This document shows positions 53,173 to 64,000 of a stretch of DNA of 64,000 nucleotides, piece by piece; positions within the stretch are counted from its first letter, which is position 1; every line of letters starts with the position of its first letter. The position numbers were made by a program, and so were the translations under genes. The notes under the pieces are model-generated. The model saw only the letters and a program-made list of their open reading frames with translations. It was not told the origin of the DNA and searched no databases. This stretch comes from Aricia agestis (taxonomy: Eukaryota; Arthropoda; Insecta; Lepidoptera; Lycaenidae): positions 5,292,501 to 5,356,500 of the forward strand of contig NC_056417.1 of assembly GCF_905147365.1 (NCBI RefSeq), given 5' to 3'.

Positions 53173-56100
53173 ATGGTAAGTGCTTTTAAACAATAATATA
53201 ATATATTGCTTGAGAGCTTCCCAAAATTTTATTTTATAATTTAAAAACTTTTCATTACTTAAAAAAAATTTTGTATATTATCACCTGTAGGCAGTAGGTA
53301 ATTCACCGACAAACAAATTCCATTTTGGTAAATTTGAAAAAAATAATTCAGCTCGCGCATTTCCCTATTTGAAATTTTATATTGTCTGCTGTCTGCTAAG
53401 TTCAGGGTCATATAATATTATTGTTGTAATAAATATGAATTTGATTTTTATATTAGTGTGCTTGTTCACTACATTATAAACTATAAGTATTTCAAAGACT
53501 TATTATGTCTCAAAAAATATCTGTTCTGTAACTTACTTTGTCATCAAATATTTTACAGGAAACCCAAGATACAAATAATATAAGACAGCGAAAAGGCGCA
53601 AATGGCAAAACAGAAGAAAACATAAATGAGCAATTTGAGAAATCCAAGCCAAAAAATGCTAGAACTATTGGTCTTGTGTTTTTGTCATTACTTTTAGACC
53701 TACTTGCATTTACTATGATACTACCACTATTACCTTCCCTGCTCGATTATTACCATGGCCAGGAAGGTACCTCAAACACTTTGTACTCATCACTGCTACA
53801 AGCTGTGCAAAGTTTTCAAAAGTTAACGGGAGCACCAGACCGGTTCTCATCAGTTTTGTTTGGTGGTGCTTTAGGATCAATGTACAGTTTTCTACAATTC
53901 CTAACGAGCCCAATAATTGGAAGCCTATCTGATGCCTATGGGAGAAAACCTTTGCTATTGATATGCTTGGTAAGTTTGGGTTATGATTATTACAATATTA
54001 TTTTACTGTTTATTTTATACAACAATGTTTAGTGTAGAAATAAAATTGATAGGTCTCTAGGTAATCTAGGTCAAGTAATAAAGTGATGATATAGCAAATA
54101 TGTGTTAGAATAAGATCTATACACTTGAGATAAAGTATTACAATGATAAAACAAGATTGGCTTGTTTCATATTTAAAATAAAATAACAAAACAAAAGATT
54201 AAACCATTTTGAGTTTTCTATCAAGAGTTATTTCTTGTAATATTCTATTTTATTTTTTATATTATTATGATTAATGATTACTTATCATAACAGGTGCAGG
54301 ATACTAAAAAATAATTTTTAAACAATGGAAACTTCTTAAGAATATTTTCTTAATTCCAGGTTGGTATCACACTCTCTCATGCACTGTGGAGTTGTGCAAC
54401 TACTTTTAGTCTGTTTGTCCTAGCCAGGTTCATAGGAGGTCTAAGCAAAGCTAATGTAAGCCTCTGTATGGCTATTGTTACAGATGCTTCAGATGAAAAA
54501 ACAAGACCAAAGGGAATGGTAAATATACATTTATTTAACCAATAGCATTTACCACAGAATAAAATTAACATGTTATAAATAATTTAAATTAAATATGTAG
54601 ATAACTGGATCTTTGGTGTTGTACCATGAGAGTTGTAATATAAAAATGTCCTATCTTGAGACTTGTCTATAATTATTTCTATATTTATTACAACTCTACA
54701 ATCACTGTTTAATTAAGTTATTATATCCTATGCACCTTTTTGGATTTTAACCTTGTGACAAAATCTTTTTTTATTTATTTATGCAACAGTAATTCACTGT
54801 TTCAGGCACTCGTAGGGTTGGCATTTTCAATAGGTTTCATCTTAGGTCCTTTGGCTGGTGCTTGGTTTGCGGTGAACAGTAGTTACGAGACAAATGCATG
54901 GGGCGAGAGACCAGCACTATATGCTCTATCTCTTTCACTCGCTAATATAGCCACTGTATTATTCTTTGTACCCGAAACACTGACAAAGGTATGTTTTGTT
55001 TCTTATTAAAATGAAGAAAGGAATGCAAGTATTGTATTTGCTTGAATGTTTAAACAAATTTATTTTCTTTTACAGGAAAAAAGAACACCTCTATCTATGT
55101 CTCTAGCAAAGGTCATAGACTATGTTTCTCCATGGCATTTGCTCAATTTTACAGCAGTGAAAAATATGACGAAACGGCAAAGCGAAGTGTTGTCAAAATT
55201 AGGAGTTATCTACTTTATTTATTTATTTATATACTCTGGTTTAGAGTTTACTCTGACATTCCTGACACATCATACATTTAAATACACTGCAATGCAACAG
55301 GGGAAAATGTTTTTAGTAATAGGTAAGGACCACTATTCTGCCATCCTTGTGTTAATAGTATTTTAAAAAGATAAAACCGACTTCAAATTGTACGTAATTA
55401 AGAATTAACATTCTCTATCTCAAAAACTAATGAACCGATTTTGATGAAACTTGCAGTATTCCCTAAGTTGAACAATAATTAGTACAACAAAAAAAAAAAG
55501 AACCACTTAAATCAGACTTGCAGTTCCGGAGATATGTGTGTACAAACATACATACACTTTTGAAATTTGGCACATTTGTTCAGAAGCTGATATAGATAAA
55601 CATATACAAAAACTGGACAGTTCTGGAAATATTACATACATACGCGTCGAATTGATAACCTCCTTTTTTGAAGTTGGTTAAAAAGTACAAAGAGTCAAGT
55701 TTTTGGGAAAATTGAGTTTATACTTATGGACTAAAGTCTAAATGCAATTTGCCCAAAAACTCGACTTATTCCACTTTTCGGTTATGGACGGTAGTATTAT
55801 TTTCTTCACTTCAATTCTTTACACCTTTGTCATAAATTAAAGTTAGTACCCAATTAATGCAATCGGCTGTGACTGTGACAACAATGCGCAGTGGAACAGT
55901 TGTTTAAATATTAAGTTTTTGCTGTTTAAAATGTTGTTTGACACTACTTTATCTAGCCCTATAATTTATAGGACTAGATAAAGTAATTTGGCTTATCAAT
56001 TTATAGCCTATACAGGGTGTAACAAAATTAAGTGATAATACTTTAGGGTGTGTATGTGTTCACTGTGGAAGTATCAGCGCTGAAAGACCAATATTTTTTT

Positions 56101-57948
56101 TTCACTTTTGTATATATGGGCGAGCGTCCCAGCGTCACGAGTCTCCCTATACAAAAGTAAAAAAAATTTTGGTCTTTCAGTGGTGCTACTTTGAACACAC
56201 ACACAGTGAACTCTCTACAAGGAACACATACACACCCTAAGGTCTTAAGTATTTAGTTTTGTTACACCTTGTATAGGCTATAAATTGATAAACCAAAATT
56301 TTAAACAATTTTTCCACGTTTTGAAATACAAACGTCATTTAAGATTGTCTTTATAATTGCGTGCAAATTTAAAATGAATCATGAAGGATAAATTTATCTA
56401 AATAAGAATATACCGCAATCTCTACGCAAACACACCTCCGAGGAATTATATGAAATAATTCCTTGGAGTTCGCGTGTTATTTATTAAATAAAGTTGATTT
56501 TAAAATTAATATTTAGTATTTACGATATTTTGTCGCAGGTGTAATAATGGCGCTGCTACAAGGCGGTGCGTCGCGTCGCCTAGGTCCGCGCGGGGCGGAG
56601 CGAGCGGCGCGGGCGGCGCTTATATTGACTCCGCCCTCGTTCCTCTGCGTAGCGCTAGCTGCTACGTCACACCCGCCCGTGCTGCGCCCTATTAGCTGGC
56701 TGTGGGCGGGGCTGGTGTTGTTCGCTATATGTAAGTGCATAATATTCATGGTTGTAGTTTACGGTTGGTTTCACGATCTTTTAATAGGTTCCGAATATAT
56801 TGTGTTCTTTGTTTGCTTAGTTTTGTGAGAAACGGCAGTGCGCTTCTCGCTCGCTTAGACTTACGTCAAAATCAACCAATCAACAACGCTATTAAACAGA
56901 TACACTTCTGTCAAAATACCCTATTCCGTCTTATAAGGCCGGCAACGCACCTGCAGCTCTTCTGATGCTGCGAGTGTCCATGGGCGACGGAAGTTGCTTT
57001 CCATCAGGTGACCCGTTTGCACGTTTGCCGCGTTATTTCATAAATAAAAACAACTTCAAAAAAAATTCGTGGTATTCTAACTGATTTCCTAACTTTAGGG
57101 AGGGGGAGGGGTCCCCCCCTCCCTATAATGCGTAATTCAAATGCAACCCCGGATAAAAAAATGTCGGTGACAGAAAAACTTATGTCGAAACACTTCAGAA
57201 TGTAGAAACCAAGTATAAGATGGATAAAGTGTTCACCATGAACCACATTACAGCGACGGCATTTGCGGTGTCGTGTCTGTCATCGATGGTGGCGGCCGCC
57301 AGCCCGGAGGCAGCGCGCGGGGCGGCGCTCGGCGGTCTGCGCTCGCTGGGGGCGTTGGCGCGCGCCGCCGGACCGCTGCTAGCGTGTGCGGGTAAGTGGA
57401 GCGGCCATCTTGTACAAGCTACATACAGCTCAACTCACACTGGCGCAGTCTTCAGATTTTGTACTATCAGAGAAGTTGATTAATAGGCAGATTGCGGATC
57501 TATGTCATTTGGTCGGATTATGTCAACAATCGATCGAAATAAGTTGGTCCGCCAGCTATAGAATAATAGAGATTATTATGCTCTAGAGTAAAGAGTGTAG
57601 GCGGGAATGTATTACGATGCGTCGCGTCGCTTCGACTAGGTTATTTTTAACCCCCGACAAAAAAAGAGGGGTGTTACTTATTTAAAATTGGAATTGCATT
57701 AGTCCCTTCATTCATCCCTATTGGCTTTATTGACAATTTGTGGGCGAACTAAGTTTGTATCTCATACACAGAATATTTGGCAATGGCGCGCGTGGTTTGT
57801 AGTAACGACTTACGATTAGTGTGGCCAAGTCATTTTAATTTATGTTTTTTTTTCAGTATACTGGTACTCGGGAGCGGCGATAACGTACACGATCGGCTCC
57901 GTCATACTGATATTCCCGGCTGTGATGTTGTATAGACTGAAATTATGA
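53173..57948 (+). CDS. Mfsd10: MFSD10-type major facilitator transporter (tetracycline-transporter-like), 474 aa
   Basis: Eight exons: 53173-53175 (start codon only), 53559-53969, 54360-54518, 54806-54988, 55076-55322, 56539-56730, 57254-57391, 57857-57948. All are GT-AG with matching phases. The ATG is the last three bases of exon 1, directly before GTAAGT; exon 2 continues ETQDTNNIRQRK. TM1 is GLVFLSLLLDLLAFTMILPL. MFS signature regions follow: SDAYGRKPLLLICL after TM2 and ARFIGGLSKANVSLCMAIV. Later parts, such as GLEFTLTFLTHHTFKYTAMQ, QGKMFLVIG, LRSLGALARAAGPL and VYWYSGA, track vertebrate MFSD10 along its length. Twelve TM helices are expected. MFSD10 is an organic-anion-type exporter; substrates in insects are unknown. 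Exons 6-7 are strikingly GC-rich compared with exons 2-5. The poly-A signal is at 57967-57972. Confidence 0.93.
55365..55690 (+). mobile_element. Lepidopteran retroposon fragment (AACCGACTTCAAA ... CCTCCTTTTTTGAAGT)
   Basis: AAACCGACTTCAAATTGTAC on the left and TAACCTCCTTTTTTGAAGTT on the right form weak inverted ends around ATGAACCGATTTTGATGAAA and CAGTTCCGGAGATATGTGTG, a very common moth repeat. Mfsd10 intron 5. Confidence 0.65.
55942..56300. mobile_element. Palindrome interrupted by a CAGGGTG MITE (56013-56271)
   Basis: The MITE is flanked by TA. Outside it, TTATCAATTTATAGCCTATA and TATAGGCTATAAATTGATAA are mirror images, so it inserted at the centre of an older palindrome. Beside this a further palindrome uses CTTTATCTAGCCCTATA and its mirror. 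Confidence 0.85.
56930..57050 (+). mobile_element. 3' fragment of the SINE-like retroposon
   Basis: GGCCGGCAACGCACCTGCAG through CCATCAGGTGACCCGTTTGC to TTATTTCATAAATAAAAAC. Mfsd10 intron 6. Confidence 0.85.
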
Positions 57949-58380
57949 ACAAAGTATTAAAATAGCAATAAAATTGCCTTTCATATACTAACCATACCTC
58001 AAGACTTTGTAATGATAAGCATTTTCAACCTTATTTATAATATAGATGTAAAATTTATTTCATTATTTAAGTTACCTTCTCGATTATTCCCTCAGTATTA
58101 ACTGAAACTCGAATGCATAATTTTGTTCGTTTGTTTTAAGTACAGTTTTGATTGTTGTAAAATATTTGTATTTTATATTAAGTTTATTAATTTATACACA
58201 GTTTAATAATAATAATTATTAAAGACAGTATTAAATATTTTAGAGTTGTTTATTTACCTACCTTTACTTTAGGTACTAATATAAGTACAAAACTGCCAGT
58301 AATAAATAATTATACTTACAAACACGGACCATAATGTTAATATACCAATAGATATATTAACTTTATGTCACGGACTTACA
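57949..58380 (+). other. Mfsd10 3' UTR and AT-rich spacer
   Basis: AATAAA at 57967-57972 is the likely signal. No further gene before the LTR. Confidence 0.6.
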
Positions 58381-58382
58381 AA

Positions 58383-59220
58383 TTGTAATATTATAAATGC
58401 GAAAGTGTTATTTGTCTGTCTTGTCACCTTTTCACGACCAAACCGCTAAACCGACTTAGCTGAAATTTTGTATGGGAAAGGACATAACATACTGTTACGG
58501 TACATGGTATACGGACACGTGGTGCCATCTAGCGACAAACCAGCGAAGCTTACCGAGGGAGCACAGGCAACAAATCCCCTACTCAATACTAGATGGCATG
58601 AGGTGCGCAAGTACATACTCTAACCTTCTAGAAAGGTCCAATGTTTGTTTACGTGTTTACCGTTTATTTGTTTGCGTGTTTACATGTTTTCATTTAGACC
58701 TTATGACTGAGTCCATAAGGTCTAAATTAAATTCAACTTACTGCACTTATCGTAAGGACGGCAGTTTTATTGTGGTACATGCTCGAGCCTCCTAGAAAGT
58801 TCCTACGGTTGTTTACTTGTTTACGTGAATCGGTAACTTTCTGGAATTCGTCTCGCCATATAAAAAGCCGCAGGCAGGCCCGGCGAGTCAGTTCGATCTG
58901 AGCGATCTTTGAGGCGACAACAAGTGATCAATAGTGAGTGAACCAGTGAAACCTGCGACTTGGCTACGACCTAGGACAGTGATAGTGCTTAGTGATTGGA
59001 CCTAGTGATAAGTGTTTGGACTTAGTGCTAAGTGTTGTGACCTAGTGTTTAGTGCAGTGTTAATAAAGACTTCAAGAGAGTCACCAGGTCTTTCTCTCCA
59101 AATCCTCGAACCCTAGCACGTTACAATACTTTTTATCCCCGTAATTTCATATAAATATATAAAAATGTACGGTTCCCCCGCGATAAAAGAATGTTGGATG
59201 GACGATAAATCATACGTTAT
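58383..59220 (+). mobile_element. Helitron-like fragment split by a solo LTR
   Basis: TAATATTATAAATGCGAAAG and ACCGCTAAACCGACTTAGCT on the left continue after the LTR as GTACGGTTCCCCCGCGATAA, as in the related copy at 52345-52520. Confidence 0.65.
58493..59125 (+). mobile_element. Solo LTR, 633 bases
   Basis: Starts TGTTACGGTACATGG and ends CCCTAGCACGTTACA (TG...CA). It is flanked by the 4-base duplication ATAC (58489-58492 and 59126-59129). It has a TATA box CATATAAAAAGCC at about 58857 and the poly-A signal AATAAAG at about 59064, with short AGTGNTAAGTG repeats between them. Four-base duplication suits Ty3/Gypsy-type integrases. No internal region remains, so the rest was lost by LTR-LTR recombination. 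Confidence 0.9.
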
Positions 59221-59264
59221 ATAGTTCCTGATAAAAAACGTGTTATAAGAATGACAACACCACC

Positions 59265-59279
59265 GTTGCCATGAGCAAC
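59265..59279 (+). promoter_or_regulatory. RFX X-box-like site upstream of Chibby
   Basis: GTTGCCATGAGCAAC fits the RFX dimer consensus GTNRCC(0-3 bases)RGYAAC exactly, with a 3-base spacer. It is 174 bases before the Chibby start codon. RFX factors switch on ciliary genes, and Chibby is a ciliary basal-body/transition-zone protein. Binding is inferred. Confidence 0.6.
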
Positions 59280-59453
59280 GCAAAACGTAAACAGAAAGTG
59301 ACGTCCCAGTATGTTCAATTTTCTGTATATTGTGACGTCCGCAGTTTGCATCAAAGAGAATATAATCACTACGTTTGTTTGCATAAATTATTTTTCTCTA
59401 TGCTTAAAGCAAAATAATATTACGCAGTTTGTCCCAAACACAATTTTGTAAAC

Positions 59454-62400
59454 ATGCCCCTATTTAGCAGTAAATTCACGCCAAAAACTATCCCGGTAAG
59501 AAAACAAGATACAGCTGTTTTGAAAAACGAATTCGGAAGCGAATTTGCCTCGAGAGAGTTATCAATCGAAGTTCCACCTTTGAAACTGAAACTTGGCGAT
59601 TTTGAAGTCACATTCGACGAAGGGCAATGGATCCCAGGTAATTTTCTTTATTAGTAAATTCATATATGGTCGCTGTTAAGCATTAGTGTCCTAACCGACA
59701 ATTTTTTTTTGTTAATAAATTTTGAATGTAGTCTTGTTCTAAATCATTTTATAGAACACTAGCTGTTGCCCGCGACTTCGTCCGCGTGGACTTTAGTTTA
59801 TAGCGCGCGGTGTCAAAAAATTTGTGTCAAATTTAAAAACTTTTTAAAACCCTGGTAAGTGGTACCCCTCATAGGGCCGCGCTACACCGGATTGGCAGCG
59901 CTGAAAGTGCTCGCCTCGCCGCTGCCATTCCGGTGTAGCGCGGCCCTTAATTAATCAAAATACCCAAAAACAGCTGTGCAGTATGCACATAATTTATACT
60001 AATATTATAAATGCGAAAGTATCTCTGTCTGTCTGTCAGTCTCGATTTCACGCCAAAACTACCGAACCGATTGTAATGAAATTTTGTATACAGATAGTCT
60101 AAAGCCTGAGAAAGGACATAGGCTACTTTTTCACTGGAAAAAAGGGTTGTCAGGGGGTGAAAATGCGTAAATTTGTTCAAATTAAGTTAGTTCCAAAAAT
60201 TCATAATAGATGGCGCCGTGCGTCTTCTACATCGCGCTGACGCTTGTTCAAAAGTCTTTCTATAACAGGTGGTATCATCTTACATTTAAGTTTCGATTTT
60301 TTTCGATTGTTATATCTATTCTACGGTATTAAATAACTCAGTACTTTATCTGTGCAGTGACGTAACCTTAAACCTATCAATGATAAATAATTTATGGGTA
60401 AAGTTGTGTAATTGGGGGGCTAAATAAGCTTTAAAATTTGGCATAAAATATAAAGTTTAATATAAAAAAATGAAATACTTATTGTGTGCACACTGCACAG
60501 CTGTATTGATTTAAGGGGTACCAGGGTTTTTTTATAATAGCTTTTGACACCAATTTTGTTGACATCGCGCTTTATAAACTGAAGTCCACGCGGACAAAGT
60601 CGCGGGCAACAGCTAGTAACTAATAAGTATGATTAGTTCTATGTTACAATGAAGTAAAAAATAAAACGACATCTGTTGAATCGTATTAGAACTAAAATGT
60701 TCATTGCATCGATATATTTCTGGATTTTTTATAATATTATACATAAAATATATTTAAGTAAAAAATAAAACGCCATCTGTTTTCATATATTAGAATTGAA
60801 ATGTTGATTGCATTGACATATTTCCTGGATGGAATATAGGCCAACACGCCGGTACACTTGAACTCCTTTATTTTAGAGCGCCTTCTGTTGTCAACTTGTC
60901 ACATATATTAGAAATGCAGGAGTTCTATAAGATAAGATAGATTGATTATTATTATACCAAGTGATAATATTATTAAACATAACATTCTAACGTATTAAAA
61001 ACTATAAACAAAAACATAATAACTAATAAGTATGATTAGTTCTATATTACAATGAAGTAAAAAATAAAACGCCATCTGTTGAATCGTATTAGAACTAAAA
61101 TGTTCATTGCATCGATATATTTCTGGATTTTTTATAATATTATACAAAAAATATGTTTAAGATTTTTGAAATTTTATTTTAATACACATCCAAGACCCAG
61201 GAACATTGAAAACTTTTTGTTCCGCCTGCGGGACTCGAACCCAGGACCCCCGGGATGAGCGCTGGCCACGCGCAATGCGAATTAATTTTCATCGATATTT
61301 TCATGGAAATATGATATTTTCCCACATCAAAATGTAGCCTATGTCCTTTCTCAGACTCTAGAATAACTGTGTACAAAATTTCATTGCAATCGGTTCAGTA
61401 GTTTTGGCCTGAAAGCGAGACAGACAGACAGACAGACAGAGATACTTTCGCATTTATAATATTAGTATGGATAACTGCATTCATAACTCAATACGTAATT
61501 TTTATGTGGGTTAGTACACGAATGCTTAACAGCGTCCATATTTGTTAATTCTCTTTCAGGTAAGTATTTAAGTAATTTCGATAAAATTCCTGCTCGACCA
61601 GTTTCAAAACTTTGCTTTTGTACGTTCTTATATATTTGTGAACACACGGTTTAACGGCCTTGTTATATTTATCGTATCACATATTCGTCAAGTAGCTGCT
61701 GTGTCGATAAAACCAGGTTTTCGTGAGGTACTTATGTAAGTCACGCGCTACTACTTATATAAACGTGGTATAACACATTTTACGATTTGCCTATCGACCA
61801 AGATATTATATCATTATGTAGGTATTCATTTTAAATACATTAAGATAACAATGAATATCTGTTTACTACTTCAGCGTTAAGTATATAAAAACAGGTTTAT
61901 TTGCATTAGGTCGAAACCTGTTTAATATGTTTCACTTTATAATTTGATATGGAATCACTTTGTATTTAATTCGAATCTTTCGTATAAATCTGGGATTTCT
62001 AGTTAATCTCTAACATAAACAAAATCTAAGATACAAAAGGACAAAGGATGCTTTATTCTACTCAAGAAACGTATTGGCATAGCACAGTCATGAGTCTCAT
62101 GATAGCATTATAAACAGATATTAGCATCTCTATTTTCATACTTAAGAGGAGTCCACACCGCCGTTTTTCCATACAAACGTTGTACCCTGTAGGCCTACTA
62201 CGAAACTGTTTTGAGACTCAAACAATCGGACGAGAATGCCGCGTCCTGCTCTAACAACGTCATTTCACGTTTGATAGAGTAGGATGCGGCATTCTCGTAC
62301 GATTGTTTGAGTCTCAACACAGTTTCATGGTACAAGGCCTGTTTCCTCCTTGGATAATGCCAGTAGAGTTATGATTTTTTTTCTGAATATCAATGGCCAC

Positions 62401-63834
62401 TATTAACATGTTCCTATGTTTTCTTTTATTTCATAATTTTATTATTAAAAAAGATAAGAACGTCCAAAAACTCAAAAAATAGCCAGTTTTTTCTCTGTGT
62501 TCAAACACCCAGAAAACAAAACTGGCTAAAATATACAAAAAATAAATAAAACATAGGAACACAGCTCAAGCTTTGCTTTAATTCTTAATGAAAAAAGTAC
62601 TTAAATCGGTTAAGTTTTGGAGAAGGAATCAGCGGACAACGAATCGAAGATTTTCTGTTCTTTTATTAGAATTTTCTTCGTGTTGTCTCTATCGCGCTCT
62701 GCGGTGGGAGACTTGAGATTGGTGAGACAGCAATACATTTTCAAATACCTATTTTCAATTTCTCTTGCCCCTGGTGTATCCTCTTAACGCCTCTAGTCCA
62801 CTGAACTGCGAAATATCTGCGAAACCAATGCGAAACAGCAATTATAGAGCGAGATGCAATATAACACATTGTGTGGCGGATGAGACAGAATATCGGTTCG
62901 CCGCTGTTTCGCGGTTCGCAGCGTCGGTGGACTAGAGGCGTAAAAAGGGCCAATTTGGGTTAGCCGGCCCCTAGACGATCAATTGTATTGTGCAATATAA
63001 CGCTTCAATTTTATTGAACAGTTTATTTGACAATTAGGTTGAAGGCGCGCGATGTTTAATAATCAAAGACGAGCAGCAATTTTATAGCGCAATACGTGAT
63101 ATTGCGCAATAAAATTGCTCGTCTTGGGGCCCGTTTATAACAAAATATCCTACCGAGTACCGCCTCTTTCATAAACAAGTATATGAAAGCGACGTTATGA
63201 TTTTTAAATAATCTGACGCATTTTAGACTGGGTTGCACCAGAGGCGTGGGTAAAGTTAAAGTTATGGTTATAGTTAAGGTAAATTTAACTTTAACTTTAC
63301 CCTTAACTTTGCCCGGAGAAATTGACAGATGACAGCTGATCCAACAAGGTTATAAATGCGCGTGGGCGGGAGCGCTGCTGGTAAACGAGAACTGTCAAAA
63401 ATGGCGGTTTTTGTATGATGACAGCGTTAGTTCCTTTTTTCGCCACATACATTTAAAACCTTGTCGAGCTCTATGGTTATAGTTAAATATGGCGTCTTGA
63501 TGGCGTCCATTTTTAACTTTACCCAAAGATTTGACATTTTGCACTGTAGTCATAGTTAAAGTTACAGTTAAAGTTAGTTGGTGCAATCCAGTCATAATAT
63601 CTCTAACTTTATAACGACAATATAATAGCTTCAGGAAAAGCCGGCGTAGCGCACAAAGAGAATATCCGACTGAAGAAAGAGCTAGAACAGTTGGAGGAAG
63701 AGAACAATATGTTGAGGCTGAAGTTCGAAATACTGTTGGACATGATGACCGACAAGACTGTAGAAGCGGAACAGGACATACAGAAGGCACAGAGCAACTC
63801 TTTGAAGGTTAAGAATAAGAAAAATAAATTGTAG
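59454..63834 (+). CDS. Cby: Chibby, basal-body/transition-zone protein and beta-catenin antagonist, 127 aa
   Basis: Two exons, 59454-59637 and 63635-63834; GT-AG, with a Gly codon split G/GA across a 4 kb intron. The N-terminus MPLFSSKFTPKTIPVRKQ aligns with the Chibby start (MPxFxxxFxPKxxPxRK). FDEGQWIPG matches the conserved GQWI motif. The C-terminal coiled coil is NIRLKKELEQLEEENNMLRL then KFEILLDMMTDKTVEAE (about 71-105), followed by a Lys-rich tail KVKNKKNKL resembling its nuclear signal. The canonical 14-3-3 site of vertebrate Chibby after PxRK is not obvious here. Length is almost that of the human protein (126). The protein helps basal-body docking and, in vertebrates, blocks beta-catenin/TCF. 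In Drosophila the ciliary role dominates. Confidence 0.95.
59757..60618 (+). mobile_element. Foldback/Helitron core (CTAGCTGTTGCCCGCGACTT ends), copy 2
   Basis: Inverted ends CTAGCTGTTGCCCGCGACTT and AAGTCGCGGGCAACAGCTAG bound the same contents as 42873-43865: hairpin GGGCCGCGCTACACCGGA, a Helitron start at about 59997, and GATGGCGCCGTGCGTCTTCT. It lacks the MITE at 43478-43620. In Chibby intron 1. Confidence 0.8.
60619..61471 (-). mobile_element. Composite Helitron arm, inverted copy of 42135-42870
   Basis: On the minus strand it runs from CCATACTAATATTATAAATG through the tRNA-type SINE body GGTTCGAGTCCCGCAGGCGG to the GATGGCGTTTTATTTTTTAC blocks. One of these blocks is duplicated (60640-60760 and 61040-61150). 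Confidence 0.75.
61472..62145 (+). other. Chibby intron, unassigned part
   Basis: AT-rich with no repeat recognised. Confidence 0.5.
62146..62793. mobile_element. TTAAGAGGA-ended element, copy 2, carrying a nested MITE
   Basis: CTTAAGAGGAGTCCACACCG at the left and CTGGTGTATCCTCTTAA at the right. The body is the reverse complement of 24577-25060. A foldback MITE of the 30684-30845 family (TACTACGAAACTGTTTTGAG) is inserted at about 62190-62340. Confidence 0.8.
62788..62942. mobile_element. MITE with ACGCCTCTAGTCCAC ends
   Basis: AACGCCTCTAGTCCACTGAA on the left is mirrored by GTGGACTAGAGGCGTAA on the right; inner GCGAAACAGC mirrors GCTGTTTCGC. Confidence 0.85.
62963..63133. mobile_element. 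MITE with GGGGCC...AGACGA ends
   Basis: CGGCCCCTAGACGATCAATT at the left and AAATTGCTCGTCTTGGGGCC at the right. The hairpin AGCGCAATACGTGATATTGC occurs at about 63087-63106. Confidence 0.75.
63224..63597 (-). mobile_element. MITE with GACTGGATTGCACC ends, copy 2
   Basis: Reverse copy of 45647-45994: AGACTGGGTTGCACCAGAGG on the left, GTTGGTGCAATCCAGTC on the right. It ends about 40 bases before the Chibby exon 2 acceptor. Confidence 0.88.
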
Positions 63835-64000
63835 CAAGGGGTAACTTTAAAGCTGCGACTAAGTTGAAATGCGGCTTCACATCATTTCATTCGAATTTTA
63901 AAATGCGGCGCGTTCGACGCGTGCTGATAAATGTAATATCCATTTGTTATCTCTATCGTTCTTTGTATTTGTGAAAGAGACACCTAACATGCTGTTTTCT
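63835..64000 (+). other. Chibby 3' flank to the window end
   Basis: 3' UTR begins; no clear poly-A signal after the stop is visible within the window. ATGCGGCTTCACATC at about 63870 has no known match. Confidence 0.5.

Noticed and set aside
63395..63797. Minus-strand frames of 131 and 62 residues at the window end
   Set aside because: They run antisense through Chibby exon 2 and a MITE.

Overview
The window is nuclear DNA from an insect, almost certainly a moth or butterfly (Lepidoptera). The coding genes are split by GT-AG introns and are AT-rich in codon use and surroundings. Their nearest recognisable relatives are insect proteins (insomniac, U2AF50, Pkn, Sap130). The intergenic DNA and introns are packed with repeats typical of Lepidoptera: Helitrons starting near TACTAATATTATAAATGCG and ending in CTAG, tRNA-derived SINEs, an RTE-type LINE tail, a mariner and many foldback MITEs. 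There are no prokaryotic features.

Layout. 0-3 kb: a three-exon gene for a 519-residue secreted protein I do not recognise (+). 3-10 kb: a repeat desert with a Helitron-borne foldback, SINEs and a 2.8 kb foldback element. 11.1-12.9 kb: Gid4, substrate receptor of the CTLH/GID ubiquitin ligase (-). 13-15 kb: nested MITEs. 15.2-19.0 kb: Pkn kinase in only two coding exons (+). 20.0-20.7 kb: insomniac/KCTD5-type BTB adaptor (-). 21.4-22.7 kb: decayed mariner. 26.2-34.9 kb: Sap130, Sin3/HDAC scaffold, 13 coding exons (+). 36.7-38.9 kb: mRpS23 (+), whose first intron holds a complete SYCP3-like meiotic-axis gene (+). 40.0-47.0 kb: a 95-residue signal-peptide/TM protein of unknown function, spread over a 5.3 kb first intron made largely of nested Helitrons. 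47.6-52.0 kb: U2af50 splicing factor (-). 53.2-57.9 kb: Mfsd10 transporter (+), divergent from U2af50. 58.5-59.1 kb: solo LTR. 59.5-63.8 kb: Chibby (+), with an RFX X-box-like site upstream.

The genes are mostly unrelated housekeeping or regulatory loci and do not form a pathway. The notable arrangements are the SYCP3-like gene nested in mRpS23, the X-box in front of the ciliary gene Chibby, and a Helitron that carries a foldback element. Exon boundaries were read by hand from splice sites and reading-phase continuity. Several exons (Gid4 exons 3-4, most SYCP3-like exons, all of the small membrane gene, the U2af50 and Mfsd10 terminal exons) are too short to stand out as open frames.
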